A stretch of DNA of 13,202 nt. Source: Desulfuromusa sp. Its GTDB lineage: Bacteria; Desulfobacterota; Desulfuromonadia; Desulfuromonadales; Geopsychrobacteraceae. Shown piece by piece: positions 1 to 5,957 of this stretch (the stretch's first letter is position 1; each line of letters opens with the position of its first letter). Below the pieces are notes generated by a model. That model was not told where the DNA came from. It ran no database searches and saw nothing but the letters and a program-made list of their open reading frames with translations. The position numbers and the translations under genes are program-made. The stretch lies in NCBI GenBank assembly GCA_030590745.1, contig JAUVCS010000006.1, forward strand, positions 1 to 13,202, read 5' to 3'.

Positions 1-498
1 CTCAACCTTTTTTCCTATAGTTGCAGCTTTTCTGTGGTCGCTATCGCATCCGGCGCAACCCGGGTGGTGAACCTGGATATGAACAGAGGAGCTCTCCAAC
101 TGGGTCGACTCAATCATCAACTCAATAACCTGGATTTGCGAGAAGCAAGCTTTCTACCATTGGAGGTGTTTCGTAGCTTCAGCAGGTTACGTAAGTTGGC
201 ACCGTTTGATCTGATTATTTGTGACCCTCCTGATGCACAGGGACAGAGTTTTCAACCACAACGGGATTGGCCGAGATTAGTGCAAAAAATACCTCCATTA
301 CTGAGCCCCGGTGGGGAGATACTGATTTGTCTCAGTAGTCCACACTTAGCTCCTCAAGTTATTCAGCAATTGGTTGGACAATCCTGTCCTAATGCTCAGT
401 TGTTGAAAATTTATTATCCGGATGATGGTTTTCCTGAGAAAAATCTGGATGACGGGCTAAATATATTGCACTATCGGTTTGAGAAAGGTACCCGCTGA
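1..498 (+). CDS. Class I SAM-dependent methyltransferase, RlmI/RlmK-like (5' end outside window)
   Basis: The reading frame is open from base 1 to the TGA at 496-498, so this is the C-terminal ~165 residues of a longer protein. The GTG at 34 is internal, because family-like sequence (LNLFSYSCSFSV) lies upstream of it. That segment is the SAM-binding motif I region of RlmI/RlmK-type 23S rRNA cytosine/guanine methyltransferases (COG1092-like). It is followed by an acidic strand end (NLDM) expected to contact the SAM ribose. The catalytic-loop motif IICDPPDAQGQSF matches the family's DPPxxQxxSF pattern, and a Gly-rich turn (LLSPGGEILICLSSP) follows. Motif I carries Cys-Ser where many relatives have Gly-Gly or Gly-Thr. 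The rRNA target cannot be assigned because the N-terminal PUA or other domain is outside the window. No terminator is evident between it and the tautomerase 115 bases downstream. Confidence 0.85.
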   Translation, partial: LNLFSYSCSFSVVAIASGATRVVNLDMNRGALQLGRLNHQLNNLDLREASFLPLEVFRSFSRLRKLAPFDLIICDPPDAQGQSFQPQRDWPRLVQKIPPLLSPGGEILICLSSPHLAPQVIQQLVGQSCPNAQLLKIYYPDDGFPEKNLDDGLNILHYRFEKGTR

Positions 499-545
499 AA
501 GAAACAAGAATGGGTCACTGTTGTAGATAAAGAATAATTTGACTA

Positions 546-572
546 TTGATTTTTTCATTATCAAGCTATACT
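546..572 (+). promoter_or_regulatory. Weak candidate promoter for the tautomerase gene
   Basis: TTGATT (546-551) and TATACT (567-572) resemble -35 and -10 boxes, but the spacer is only 15 bases. A better -35 match, TTGACT (539-544), would need a 22-base spacer. The site is placed correctly upstream of the ATG at 614, in AT-rich DNA between two genes. The call rests on motif likeness alone. Confidence 0.3.
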
Positions 573-613
573 TAAACAAATCATTTGAACATGTTTTGAA
601 AGGAGTCTGTAAA

Positions 614-811
614 ATGCCTGTAGTGACTGTACGTGCAGTTGAAGGGATCAGTGCTGAGAAAAAAGAAGAGCTGATGGATCGGATTACCGTTGTTATGAAG
701 GAGGTTTTAGGAAAGAATCCTGAGGCAACTCATGTTATTATCGAGGAAACTTCGGCAGAAAATTGGGGAATCAGAGGGAAAACCGTGGCAGCAATCCGTG
801 CCGGTAAGTAA
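614..811 (+). CDS. 4-oxalocrotonate tautomerase family protein
   Basis: This 65-residue protein has the size and fold signature of the 4-OT/DmpI tautomerases, which assemble from ~60-residue beta-alpha-beta subunits and use the N-terminal proline as general base. The ATG at 614 is chosen because it follows AAGGAG (599-604) at normal spacing and places Pro directly after Met, as catalysis requires. An in-frame TTG at 539 would bury the proline. Visible family features are PVVTVRAVEG at the start, the helix EKKEELMDRITVVMKEVLG, and the strand-turn HVIIEETSAENWGIRGK. With Pro as residue 1, the canonical Arg11 and Arg39 of Pseudomonas 4-OT are Ile and His here, and position 50 is Trp rather than Phe. 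A classical 2-hydroxymuconate tautomerase role is therefore doubtful and the substrate is unknown. No catabolic genes lie nearby. Confidence 0.88.
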   Translation: MPVVTVRAVEGISAEKKEELMDRITVVMKEVLGKNPEATHVIIEETSAENWGIRGKTVAAIRAGK

Positions 812-830
812 ACTCCCTTAAATCAATATA

Positions 831-867
831 AAAACGGCCGTCCTTTAATAGGGCGGCCGTTTTTTTG
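831..867. terminator. Bidirectional intrinsic terminator between convergent genes
   Basis: ACGGCCGTCC (834-843) pairs with GGGCGGCCGT (851-860) through ten base pairs, one of them a G-U wobble, around a 7-base loop. A run of T follows on the plus strand (860-866). A run of A precedes the stem (830-834), giving a T-run on the minus strand. It lies 20 bases after the tautomerase stop and between the 3' ends of the tautomerase and the ArsR gene, so it can serve both. Confidence 0.9.
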
Positions 868-885
868 TTGATATTGAGGAAACAA

Positions 886-1203
886 TTAATGACAACAAAA
901 AGAGTCCCCGAAAATAGCATCGACAATCCGAATCGCTTCTGGTGATGTGACCTGATAATAAACTTCAACCCCTTCTCGGCGTCCGCTGATAATGTTTTTA
1001 TTCTTCAGCAGTGCAAGATGTTGGGAAACAGTTGCTTGAGGAAGTGCAAGACATTCCCATATTTTTTTCACATTGCAGGATTCAGTCATCAGACCGGCAA
1101 CTATCTTCAGACGAATTGGATGACCGAGAACTTTCAGGATTTCCGATTCGCGGATACAACTCTGGTCAGGTTCAAAAGGTAAATTTCCATCTGCTTCGGT
1201 CAT
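886..1203 (-). CDS. ArsR-family winged-helix transcriptional repressor
   Basis: This 105-residue protein has the ArsR/SmtB layout: LKVLGHPIRLKIVAGL (about 23-38), recognition helix LPQATVSQHLALLKNKNII (54-72), and beta-wing SGRREGVEVYYQV (73-85). Such proteins bind as dimers to operators overlapping their own or neighbouring promoters and release DNA on sensing metals, thiols or persulfides. There are five cysteines: C16, C43, C51 and the C-terminal pair C103-C104 followed by His. C43 aligns with the first Cys of the classical ELCVCDL metal box, but the second Cys of that box is Val here. The effector could be a metal or a reactive sulfur species; the sequence does not decide. The ATG at 1203 has AAGGAG (1210-1215) upstream. 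No obvious target gene is co-transcribed, and the divergent neighbour is the pyrophosphatase gene. Confidence 0.9.
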   Translation of the reverse strand: MTEADGNLPFEPDQSCIRESEILKVLGHPIRLKIVAGLMTESCNVKKIWECLALPQATVSQHLALLKNKNIISGRREGVEVYYQVTSPEAIRIVDAIFGDSFCCH

Positions 1204-1217
1204 ATTGAACTCCTTAG

Positions 1218-1242
1218 TAATATTTTGAATATATGAATATTA
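1218..1242. promoter_or_regulatory. Inverted repeat, probable ArsR-type operator
   Basis: TAATATT (1218-1224) and AATATTA (1236-1242) form a perfect 7-base inverted repeat with an 11-base AT-rich centre. Its right arm contains the predicted -10 box of the divergent-facing ArsR gene and its left part covers the expected transcription start. This arrangement is typical of autorepression by ArsR-family proteins. The assignment is inferred from position and symmetry. Confidence 0.6.
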
Positions 1243-1265
1243 AAGGTAAGAATCTTTTTCGTCAA
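1237..1265 (-). promoter_or_regulatory. Sigma70-type promoter of the ArsR gene
   Basis: On the minus strand, TTGACG (1265-1260) matches five of six -35 bases. After a 17-base spacer, TAATAT (1242-1237) matches four of six -10 bases. Transcription would start near 1230, giving a leader of about 27 bases with the AAGGAG ribosome site. The -10 overlaps the inverted repeat at 1218-1242. Confidence 0.6.
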
Positions 1266-1417
1266 GAACTGTTATTTTCAGTAAGATTTTTATTAATAAA
1301 TGGATTAAAATATCCCCTCGACCAAACGATTTCTCGTTACGATCTGCAAAGCCCGACATGCTCCTGGGAAAAGTTCTGCCCGATAAATTATGCTTGCCAT
1401 AAACAAGGAGAGATACC

Positions 1418-3073
1418 GTGCAGGAACCAAACAAAACTTTTGTAATCGGCCATCGAAACCCGGATTCAGACTCAATCTGCAGCGCAATTGCCTATGCTGA
1501 ACTGCGTCGTCAACAGGGAATGTCAGGGGTCAGACCCGCCAGAGCTGGAACTATCAATTATCAGACTCAATTTGTCCTGGATCATTTAGAGGTTGAAGTC
1601 CCACAACTGCTTACCGATGTTCATCCACGAATCAAGGATGTTGTCACTGAAGAGGTGATCTCAATTCACCAATCTGCACCTGTGTCCCGAGCGATAGAAC
1701 TCTATCATCAACACGGGATCCGTATGCTTCCGGTGATTGACGATAATCGTCAGGCAAAAGGGCTGTTGTTGTTGAAGCAACTCACAGAGCATTTTTTAGT
1801 GCCGGCAGAACCAGAAAAATTACGTCGTATCCGTGCTTCGATCAGTTCCATCCAGAGTTGCCTTGGTGCCACTTCACAGCATCTGTCAAATCCGGAGCAA
1901 CTGGAAGAACTTGATCTTCATGTCGGTGCGAGAAAAGAGGCAAGTTTCAGTCGCTGGGTCGAGGAAATTGTCCCGGGGAAAACTATTCTTATTACCGGTG
2001 ATCGACCTGGAATTCAACGTCTTGCGGTTGCTGCCGGGGTCCGTTTGCTGATCATCTCCGGGGGAACACCGGTCGCTGAAGAGTTACTGGTAAATGCCCG
2101 TAAGAATAATGTGTCAATTCTGGTCAGTCATTTTGATACGGCAAACTGTGTCTGGTTAACGCGGATGGCATCCCCTGTTGGACTTCTGGCCGACACTGAT
2201 TTTCTGGTCGCCAAGCCGAATGATTTAATTGAAGATCTCCGCTTGAAATTGACCTATGGAAAACAGTCAGGAGCCATTGTTTGTTCTCCCGGTGGTCAGC
2301 TCGAAGGTATCGTGACCAAAAGTCACTTATTGAAAAAATCACCAGTCAGATTGATTCTGGTTGATCACAATGAATTGTCGCAGGCAGTTCCCGGAGCTGA
2401 TAAAGTTGAAATTATAGAGGTTATTGATCATCATCGTCTCGGAAACTTTCACACTGATCTGCCAATCAGATTCATAAATCAGCCATTGGGAAGCACCTGT
2501 TCTTTAGTGTCGACCCTCTATCAACAGGCCGGAATAAATCCAGAACGAAAAATTGCCGGATTACTGCTGGCCGGATTGCTTTCTGATACCATTATTTTGA
2601 AATCTCCCACCACCACCGATGTGGATCGTCAATTGGTTCCCTGGTTGGAAAAACTATCCGGGCTGGATCATCAGGAGTTCGGGTCACAGTTATTTGCTGC
2701 CGGAAGTCCTATGGCCAGCGGTGCTCCGGCGCGAAAATTGATTCTTACCGATTTCAAAGAGTATCCTGTCGGTGATTATCTCCTCGGCTTGGGACAGGTT
2801 GAGGTGGTTAATTTTCATACTTTTTACAAGCGTCAGGATGAATTAATGGCTGAATTGCAAAGAGTTAAAAAAGAGAAAGGTTACGAGTTGGCAGCGTTGC
2901 TGGTCACAGATATTGTACTGGAGAACAGTCTTTTATTGACAGCTGGGCCAAGTGAGTTGCCGTTTGTTATTGGATACCCGCAGGAAGCAGAAAATATCTA
3001 TCGATTAAAGGGGGTTCTGTCGCGTAAGAAGCAACTGGTTCCTCATCTTCTGAAGGTATTTAAGGGGAGGTAG
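1418..3073 (+). CDS. ppaC: Manganese-type family II inorganic pyrophosphatase with CBS and DRTGG domains
   Basis: The enzyme hydrolyses pyrophosphate to phosphate in the cytoplasm, pulling biosynthetic reactions forward. The 551 residues read as a DHH-type N-terminus with metal ligands in GHRNPDSDS (11-19), a CBS motif (about 70-128), a DRTGG domain (about 185-245, signature DRPGIQ at 195-200) and a second CBS (about 248-308). The DHH core then resumes with VDHNE (315-319), DHH (337-339) and Asp390, followed by a DHHA2 domain ending in SRKKQ (535-539), which binds substrate. All catalytic motifs appear intact and the length suits CBS-DRTGG enzymes. In characterised relatives such as Clostridium perfringens, adenine nucleotides bind the CBS pair (AMP and ADP inhibit) and diadenosine polyphosphates activate; this is family knowledge, not shown here. 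The GTG start at 1418 is supported by AAGGAG at 1405-1410. Confidence 0.95.
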   Translation: MQEPNKTFVIGHRNPDSDSICSAIAYAELRRQQGMSGVRPARAGTINYQTQFVLDHLEVEVPQLLTDVHPRIKDVVTEEVISIHQSAPVSRAIELYHQHGIRMLPVIDDNRQAKGLLLLKQLTEHFLVPAEPEKLRRIRASISSIQSCLGATSQHLSNPEQLEELDLHVGARKEASFSRWVEEIVPGKTILITGDRPGIQRLAVAAGVRLLIISGGTPVAEELLVNARKNNVSILVSHFDTANCVWLTRMASPVGLLADTDFLVAKPNDLIEDLRLKLTYGKQSGAIVCSPGGQLEGIVTKSHLLKKSPVRLILVDHNELSQAVPGADKVEIIEVIDHHRLGNFHTDLPIRFINQPLGSTCSLVSTLYQQAGINPERKIAGLLLAGLLSDTIILKSPTTTDVDRQLVPWLEKLSGLDHQEFGSQLFAAGSPMASGAPARKLILTDFKEYPVGDYLLGLGQVEVVNFHTFYKRQDELMAELQRVKKEKGYELAALLVTDIVLENSLLLTAGPSELPFVIGYPQEAENIYRLKGVLSRKKQLVPHLLKVFKGR

Positions 3074-3091
3074 CGGGATTGGATAAAAATA

Positions 3092-3120
3092 GCCCCACGT
3101 CAGGAGGATGAACGTGGGGC
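3092..3120. terminator. GC-rich hairpin after the pyrophosphatase gene, probable terminator
   Basis: GCCCCACGT (3092-3100) and ACGTGGGGC (3112-3120) form a perfect 9-base-pair stem with an 11-base loop, starting 18 bases after the pyrophosphatase stop. On the plus strand the tail is only moderately T-rich (3126-3135). On the minus strand the stem is followed by TATTTTTA, which is the better intrinsic-terminator tail. It may act on both strands, or as an RNA 3'-end stabiliser. Confidence 0.65.
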
Positions 3121-3259
3121 CAAAGTCTTTCTTGTAAAATCTTCTAACCGTATGGTTATTATATGTGAATAAAAAATTAGAGTCAACTAAAAAATAAAAA
3201 CTAATAAAGAGACATTGTTATTGTCCAACGCGTTATCTTTTCAGGGTAATTATATAACA

Positions 3260-3294
3260 AAAAGGTGAGGCTCTAATAGAGGATCTCACCTTTT
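3260..3294 (-). terminator. Terminator of the cytochrome gene
   Basis: AAAAGGTGAG (3260-3269) pairs with CTCACCTTTT (3285-3294), and an inner stem CTCT/AGAG (3271-3274/3278-3281) caps it. Read on the minus strand it lies 25 bases past the cytochrome stop and ends in a T-rich tail (CCTTTTTGTTATA), as expected for an intrinsic terminator. The symmetrical A/T flanks could also stop plus-strand transcripts. Confidence 0.8.
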
Positions 3295-3318
3295 GTGGAA
3301 CCGAAAACTTTTATATGA

Positions 3319-3639
3319 CTATTTGATATGACATTCCTTGCACTTGGTTGGCCCTTTTTTAAGTTCTTTGTGGCAGTTCTTACACATTTTGTGATAGGCC
3401 TCTTTGGCTTTAGGTGCGGTTGAATCAACTCCATGGCAACTTTTACACTGAGCATAGTCTCCGGTGTGATGACAAGTTGCACAATCGGTTTGTCCCTGGT
3501 GGGCGGTATGATTAAAAGTTACCGTTCCCATTTTTGGGGTATATTTAATTTCTTCCGGACCTGTTGTCGCTGCAATAATAAATGTTGCAACAGCTAAAAT
3601 TAAAAATGTGGCAGTTAATAAGCTCATTACCTTCTTCAT
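3319..3639 (-). CDS. Periplasmic tetraheme cytochrome c, c3/c7-like
   Basis: The 106-residue precursor starts at ATG 3639, chosen over an in-frame ATG at 3687 because AGGGAGG lies just upstream and the protein then begins with a signal peptide (MKKVMSLLTATFLILAVATF, cleavage likely near Ala23-Ala24). The mature part has four CxxCH heme sites: C53-H57, C65-H69, C86-H90 and C100-H104. Four further histidines (H44, H47, H58, H83) suffice for bis-His ligation of four hemes. The C-terminus (ELKKGPTKCKECHIK) closely resembles that of Geobacter PpcA, a triheme c7. The extra motif at C65 makes this a small tetraheme, c3-type protein. Its likely role is periplasmic electron shuttling between inner-membrane dehydrogenases and terminal reductases, inferred from the family. 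It is monocistronic with its own terminator. Confidence 0.92.
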   Translation of the reverse strand: MKKVMSLLTATFLILAVATFIIAATTGPEEIKYTPKMGTVTFNHTAHQGQTDCATCHHTGDYAQCKSCHGVDSTAPKAKEAYHKMCKNCHKELKKGPTKCKECHIK

Positions 3640-3707
3640 GATTATCCTCCCTTTGTTGTCTGCGGTTCCTGATTCTGATAGTTTCATAGATCCTGTCTGA
3701 TTTCTCT

Positions 3708-3737
3708 AGACATCTATTGAAATATCGGAAGATGTCT
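3708..3737. repeat. Inverted repeat in the cytochrome/XRE divergent region
   Basis: AGACATC (3708-3714) and GATGTCT (3731-3737) are perfect 7-base inverted arms separated by 16 bases. Their centres are 23 bases apart, about two helical turns, which suits a dimeric regulator. The repeat lies upstream of both divergent genes. The binding protein is unknown. Confidence 0.5.
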
Positions 3738-3786
3738 GGTCATATTCAGGTTATTTCAACTGGTTACACTATTTATCTGTAACTGA

Positions 3787-3801
3787 TTTCAAGGCTTGAA
3801 A
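3787..3801. promoter_or_regulatory. 15-base perfect palindrome upstream of the XRE-membrane gene, candidate operator
   Basis: TTTCAAG-g-CTTGAAA is a perfect 7-base dyad around one central base, 80 bases upstream of the XRE gene start. XRE-family regulators commonly bind short odd-length palindromes like this, so autoregulation by the adjacent gene is a reasonable guess. No clear -35/-10 pair could be placed next to it. Confidence 0.5.
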
Positions 3802-3881
3802 CTATCCGATTCGGTTGTTTACAGAGTTGGAAGCTCTCTGTTAAACTCCCGTGGATTATTTAACTCTCACTGGATATTTGT

Positions 3882-4793
3882 ATGGAGCCATTAAACTCCT
3901 CTTCTGTTGCGATCGATGGTGATGCTATTCGTCGAATTCGCGAAGAAAGCAGACTGACCCAGTTCTATGTCGCAAAAGTTGTCGGGGTGACAACGGATAC
4001 GGTTTCGCGTTGGGAAAATAACCGTTATCCGACGATTATGCGGGATAATGCTCTGAAACTTGCAGAAGCGCTGGAAGTTGATCTTGAAGAAATTTTGCAA
4101 CAGGATAATATTGAGGTTTCTGATAGAAATCATCTGGAGCAAAAATCGAAAAGAAAAAACTGGTTTTTCCTTTTACTGCTGGCAGGTGCTGGCGGGTTAG
4201 TCCTGTTTTTCTTATTTCAAATTAATTCTCCAGCTGCTCCGGTTCTACAGGCGACCCGAATACTTCCCCATTATGCAGCCCCCGGTAGCCATATTTTAAT
4301 TCAAATTAAGCTGTCTGCTGAAAAGCCTTTGAAGGGGATGATCCTGAAAGAGACCTTTCCCCTTGGCTGGCGTCTGTTAGAATCTGAGCCGGTTGCTGCT
4401 CATCTTGATAGTCGTGCCGGGGTTGCCCGATGGATTTTTAGAAAACCACTGGTGGATTCCCGGGTATTTTATCTGCTTGAAGTCCCCGAGAATATTCTTC
4501 CTGATACAGATATGTCGATTACCGGTGAATTGATCGCGAATCCAGAGGGGCAGCGATCTGCTGTGATGGTGCAATCAGTAGGGACGATGGAGGTTCGCCC
4601 CTTCCATTGGGCCGATGTGAACGGCGATCTGGTTATCGATGATATCGAAATTCTTGAAGTTTCTGATTTGACCGATGAAGCCAGAACTTTAAATCTGGAT
4701 TGGGATCTGATTGAGGCAATATGGGAAACGGGTGCTTATCTTTGGGATTCAGAAAAAAAACAATTTGTTCCTGTTGCTCCACCTTTTGAGTAA
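3882..4793 (+). CDS. Membrane-anchored XRE-family HTH protein with periplasmic dockerin-like region
   Basis: I do not recognise a named family for the whole 303-residue protein. Residues 14-72 are a clear XRE/Cro helix-turn-helix (IRRIREESRLTQ, recognition segment TTDTVSRWENNRYPT). A basic stretch (KSKRKN, 88-93) precedes one membrane helix at about 94-114, so the HTH should be cytoplasmic and the rest periplasmic. Residues 120-240 look beta-rich, with a LKETFPLGWRL segment like that seen in DUF11-type repeats. Residues 245-256 (DVNGDLVIDDIE) fit a dockerin/EF-hand calcium loop with acidic or amide residues at positions 1, 3, 5, 9 and 12. The architecture recalls RodZ (XRE-TM-periplasmic) and ToxR-like transmembrane regulators. 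Signal-responsive transcription control or an envelope scaffold are both possible. No clear Shine-Dalgarno precedes the ATG at 3882, so the start is less certain. Confidence 0.8.
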   Translation: MEPLNSSSVAIDGDAIRRIREESRLTQFYVAKVVGVTTDTVSRWENNRYPTIMRDNALKLAEALEVDLEEILQQDNIEVSDRNHLEQKSKRKNWFFLLLLAGAGGLVLFFLFQINSPAAPVLQATRILPHYAAPGSHILIQIKLSAEKPLKGMILKETFPLGWRLLESEPVAAHLDSRAGVARWIFRKPLVDSRVFYLLEVPENILPDTDMSITGELIANPEGQRSAVMVQSVGTMEVRPFHWADVNGDLVIDDIEILEVSDLTDEARTLNLDWDLIEAIWETGAYLWDSEKKQFVPVAPPFE

Positions 4794-4821
4794 AAATGGA
4801 CTGAATTATGGTAAAAAGGTT

Positions 4822-4851
4822 TTGACAATAGTTGGGGGTAATTTCTACAAT
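4822..4851 (+). promoter_or_regulatory. Sigma70-type promoter of the polyprenyl synthase gene
   Basis: TTGACA (4822-4827) is a perfect -35 box and TACAAT (4846-4851) matches five of six -10 bases, with an 18-base spacer. The predicted start near 4858 gives a leader of about 60 bases. It lies after the XRE gene stop, so the synthase need not depend on read-through from that gene. Confidence 0.65.
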
Positions 4852-4917
4852 CACACTTCGTCAATCATTGGTGTACCGGAGTCGGTTGTCGCCACCATTT
4901 AAGGAAATGTTTAAGTT

Positions 4918-5886
4918 ATGGATAGAGTTGTTGCGCTGCTGAAAGATGAGATGCTGGAGGTTGAAAGCCAGTTCAAGAAGAACCTGGCTTCGGATGTGCA
5001 GCTGATCAGCCAAGTTGGTAATTATGTCCTTTCGAGCGGTGGAAAACGCTTCCGCCCGATGTTGTTACTCCTTAGTTCCCGTTTGTGTAATTATCGGGGA
5101 GACAAACACATCGAATTGGCCGCGGTCATTGAATTTATCCATACCTCCACGCTGCTTCATGATGATGTCGTTGACAGTGCGACGCTGCGGCGCGGTAACC
5201 GTTCTGCTAATTCGGTATGGGGTAATCAGGCATCGGTGTTGGTGGGTGATTTTCTTTTTGCCAAGTCCTTTTCTGTCATGGTCGGTTCAGGGAGTCTGAA
5301 AATTTTAAAGATTCTGTCCGATACGACAACTCAACTGGCAGAGGGTGAAATTCTGCAGTTGATCAATACCTGTGATCTTGAGGTTGATGAACCACGTTAT
5401 CTGCAAGTTGTCCGTGATAAGACAGCTATCCTGATCGCTGCTGCTTGTCAGGTCGGCGGGGTTCTTGGTGACGTTGACGAACCTCAGGAACTGGCATTAC
5501 GTGAATTTGGCCTGGAAATCGGTAGCGCTTTTCAGTTGATGGATGATGCCCTTGACTATGTTGCTGACCAGGAAGATTTTGGCAAAGAAAAGGGGCACGA
5601 CCTCTTTGAGGGGAAAATGACCCTGCCACTGATCCATGCTTATTCTAAGTCTTCTGCTGCTGAGCGGCAGGAAATCTCCAGAATTATTGACGCTGAAGAA
5701 TTAGTGCAAAAGGATCTTGATTACATCTGTACTTTAATCGATGCGAAAGATGGTATTGATTATACCCGGTGCAGGGCGATAGAAATGATCTCCCGGGCAA
5801 AGCAGCAACTCTCCATTTTTCCAGATAGTGAAGCTCGTCAAGCTCTTTTTACCCTGGCTGATTATGTTGTATCGCGGAATAAATAG
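4918..5886 (+). CDS. ispB: Long-chain all-trans polyprenyl diphosphate synthase (octaprenyl/IspB-like)
   Basis: This enzyme adds isopentenyl diphosphate units to an allylic starter to make the isoprenoid tail of respiratory quinones. The 322 residues carry GKRFRP (42-47), the first Asp-rich motif DDVVD (82-86) followed by RRG, and the KTA motif at 168-170. They also carry the second Asp-rich motif DDALD (209-213) and the loop GHDLFEGKMTLPLI. The residue five before the first Asp motif is the small Ser77, which in this family permits chains longer than farnesyl or geranylgeranyl. The exact length (C35-C45) cannot be read from sequence. Menaquinone is the expected quinone in this type of organism. 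The ATG at 4918 follows AAGGAAA (4901-4907) at a slightly long distance. Confidence 0.92.
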   Translation: MDRVVALLKDEMLEVESQFKKNLASDVQLISQVGNYVLSSGGKRFRPMLLLLSSRLCNYRGDKHIELAAVIEFIHTSTLLHDDVVDSATLRRGNRSANSVWGNQASVLVGDFLFAKSFSVMVGSGSLKILKILSDTTTQLAEGEILQLINTCDLEVDEPRYLQVVRDKTAILIAAACQVGGVLGDVDEPQELALREFGLEIGSAFQLMDDALDYVADQEDFGKEKGHDLFEGKMTLPLIHAYSKSSAAERQEISRIIDAEELVQKDLDYICTLIDAKDGIDYTRCRAIEMISRAKQQLSIFPDSEARQALFTLADYVVSRNK

Positions 5887-5944
5887 TCTCGGTAAATTCT
5901 TTTTCAAACCTGTATCCCTTCTATATTCTCATCTGAATTTCGTC

Positions 5945-5950
5945 TATAGT
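5945..5950 (+). promoter_or_regulatory. Candidate -10 box immediately before the histidine kinase start
   Basis: TATAGT (5945-5950) matches five of six -10 bases and ends seven bases before the ATG at 5958, so transcription from it would begin at or next to the start codon. No Shine-Dalgarno sequence is visible before this ATG and the -35 position (TATATT) is poor. A leaderless message or read-through from ispB are alternatives. Confidence 0.3.
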
Positions 5951-5957
5951 CCGGCAT

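Noticed and set aside
539..613. N-terminal extension of the tautomerase from an upstream TTG
   Set aside because: The ATG at 614 has a strong AAGGAG site and places the catalytic proline at the N-terminus; the extension has no ribosome site and no family likeness.
1233..1445. 70-codon open frame upstream of the pyrophosphatase gene
   Set aside because: It overlaps the pyrophosphatase start in another frame, lacks a ribosome site and covers the ArsR promoter; composition does not look like protein.
3108..3137. Nine-codon micro-ORF inside the hairpin after the pyrophosphatase gene
   Set aside because: GGAGG touches the ATG with no spacing, the codons lie in the terminator stem, and there is no downstream gene on that strand to attenuate.
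3640..3687. Longer N-terminus for the cytochrome (start at 3687)
   Set aside because: It would place 16 polar residues before the signal peptide, whereas the ATG at 3639 has a strong AGGGAGG site.
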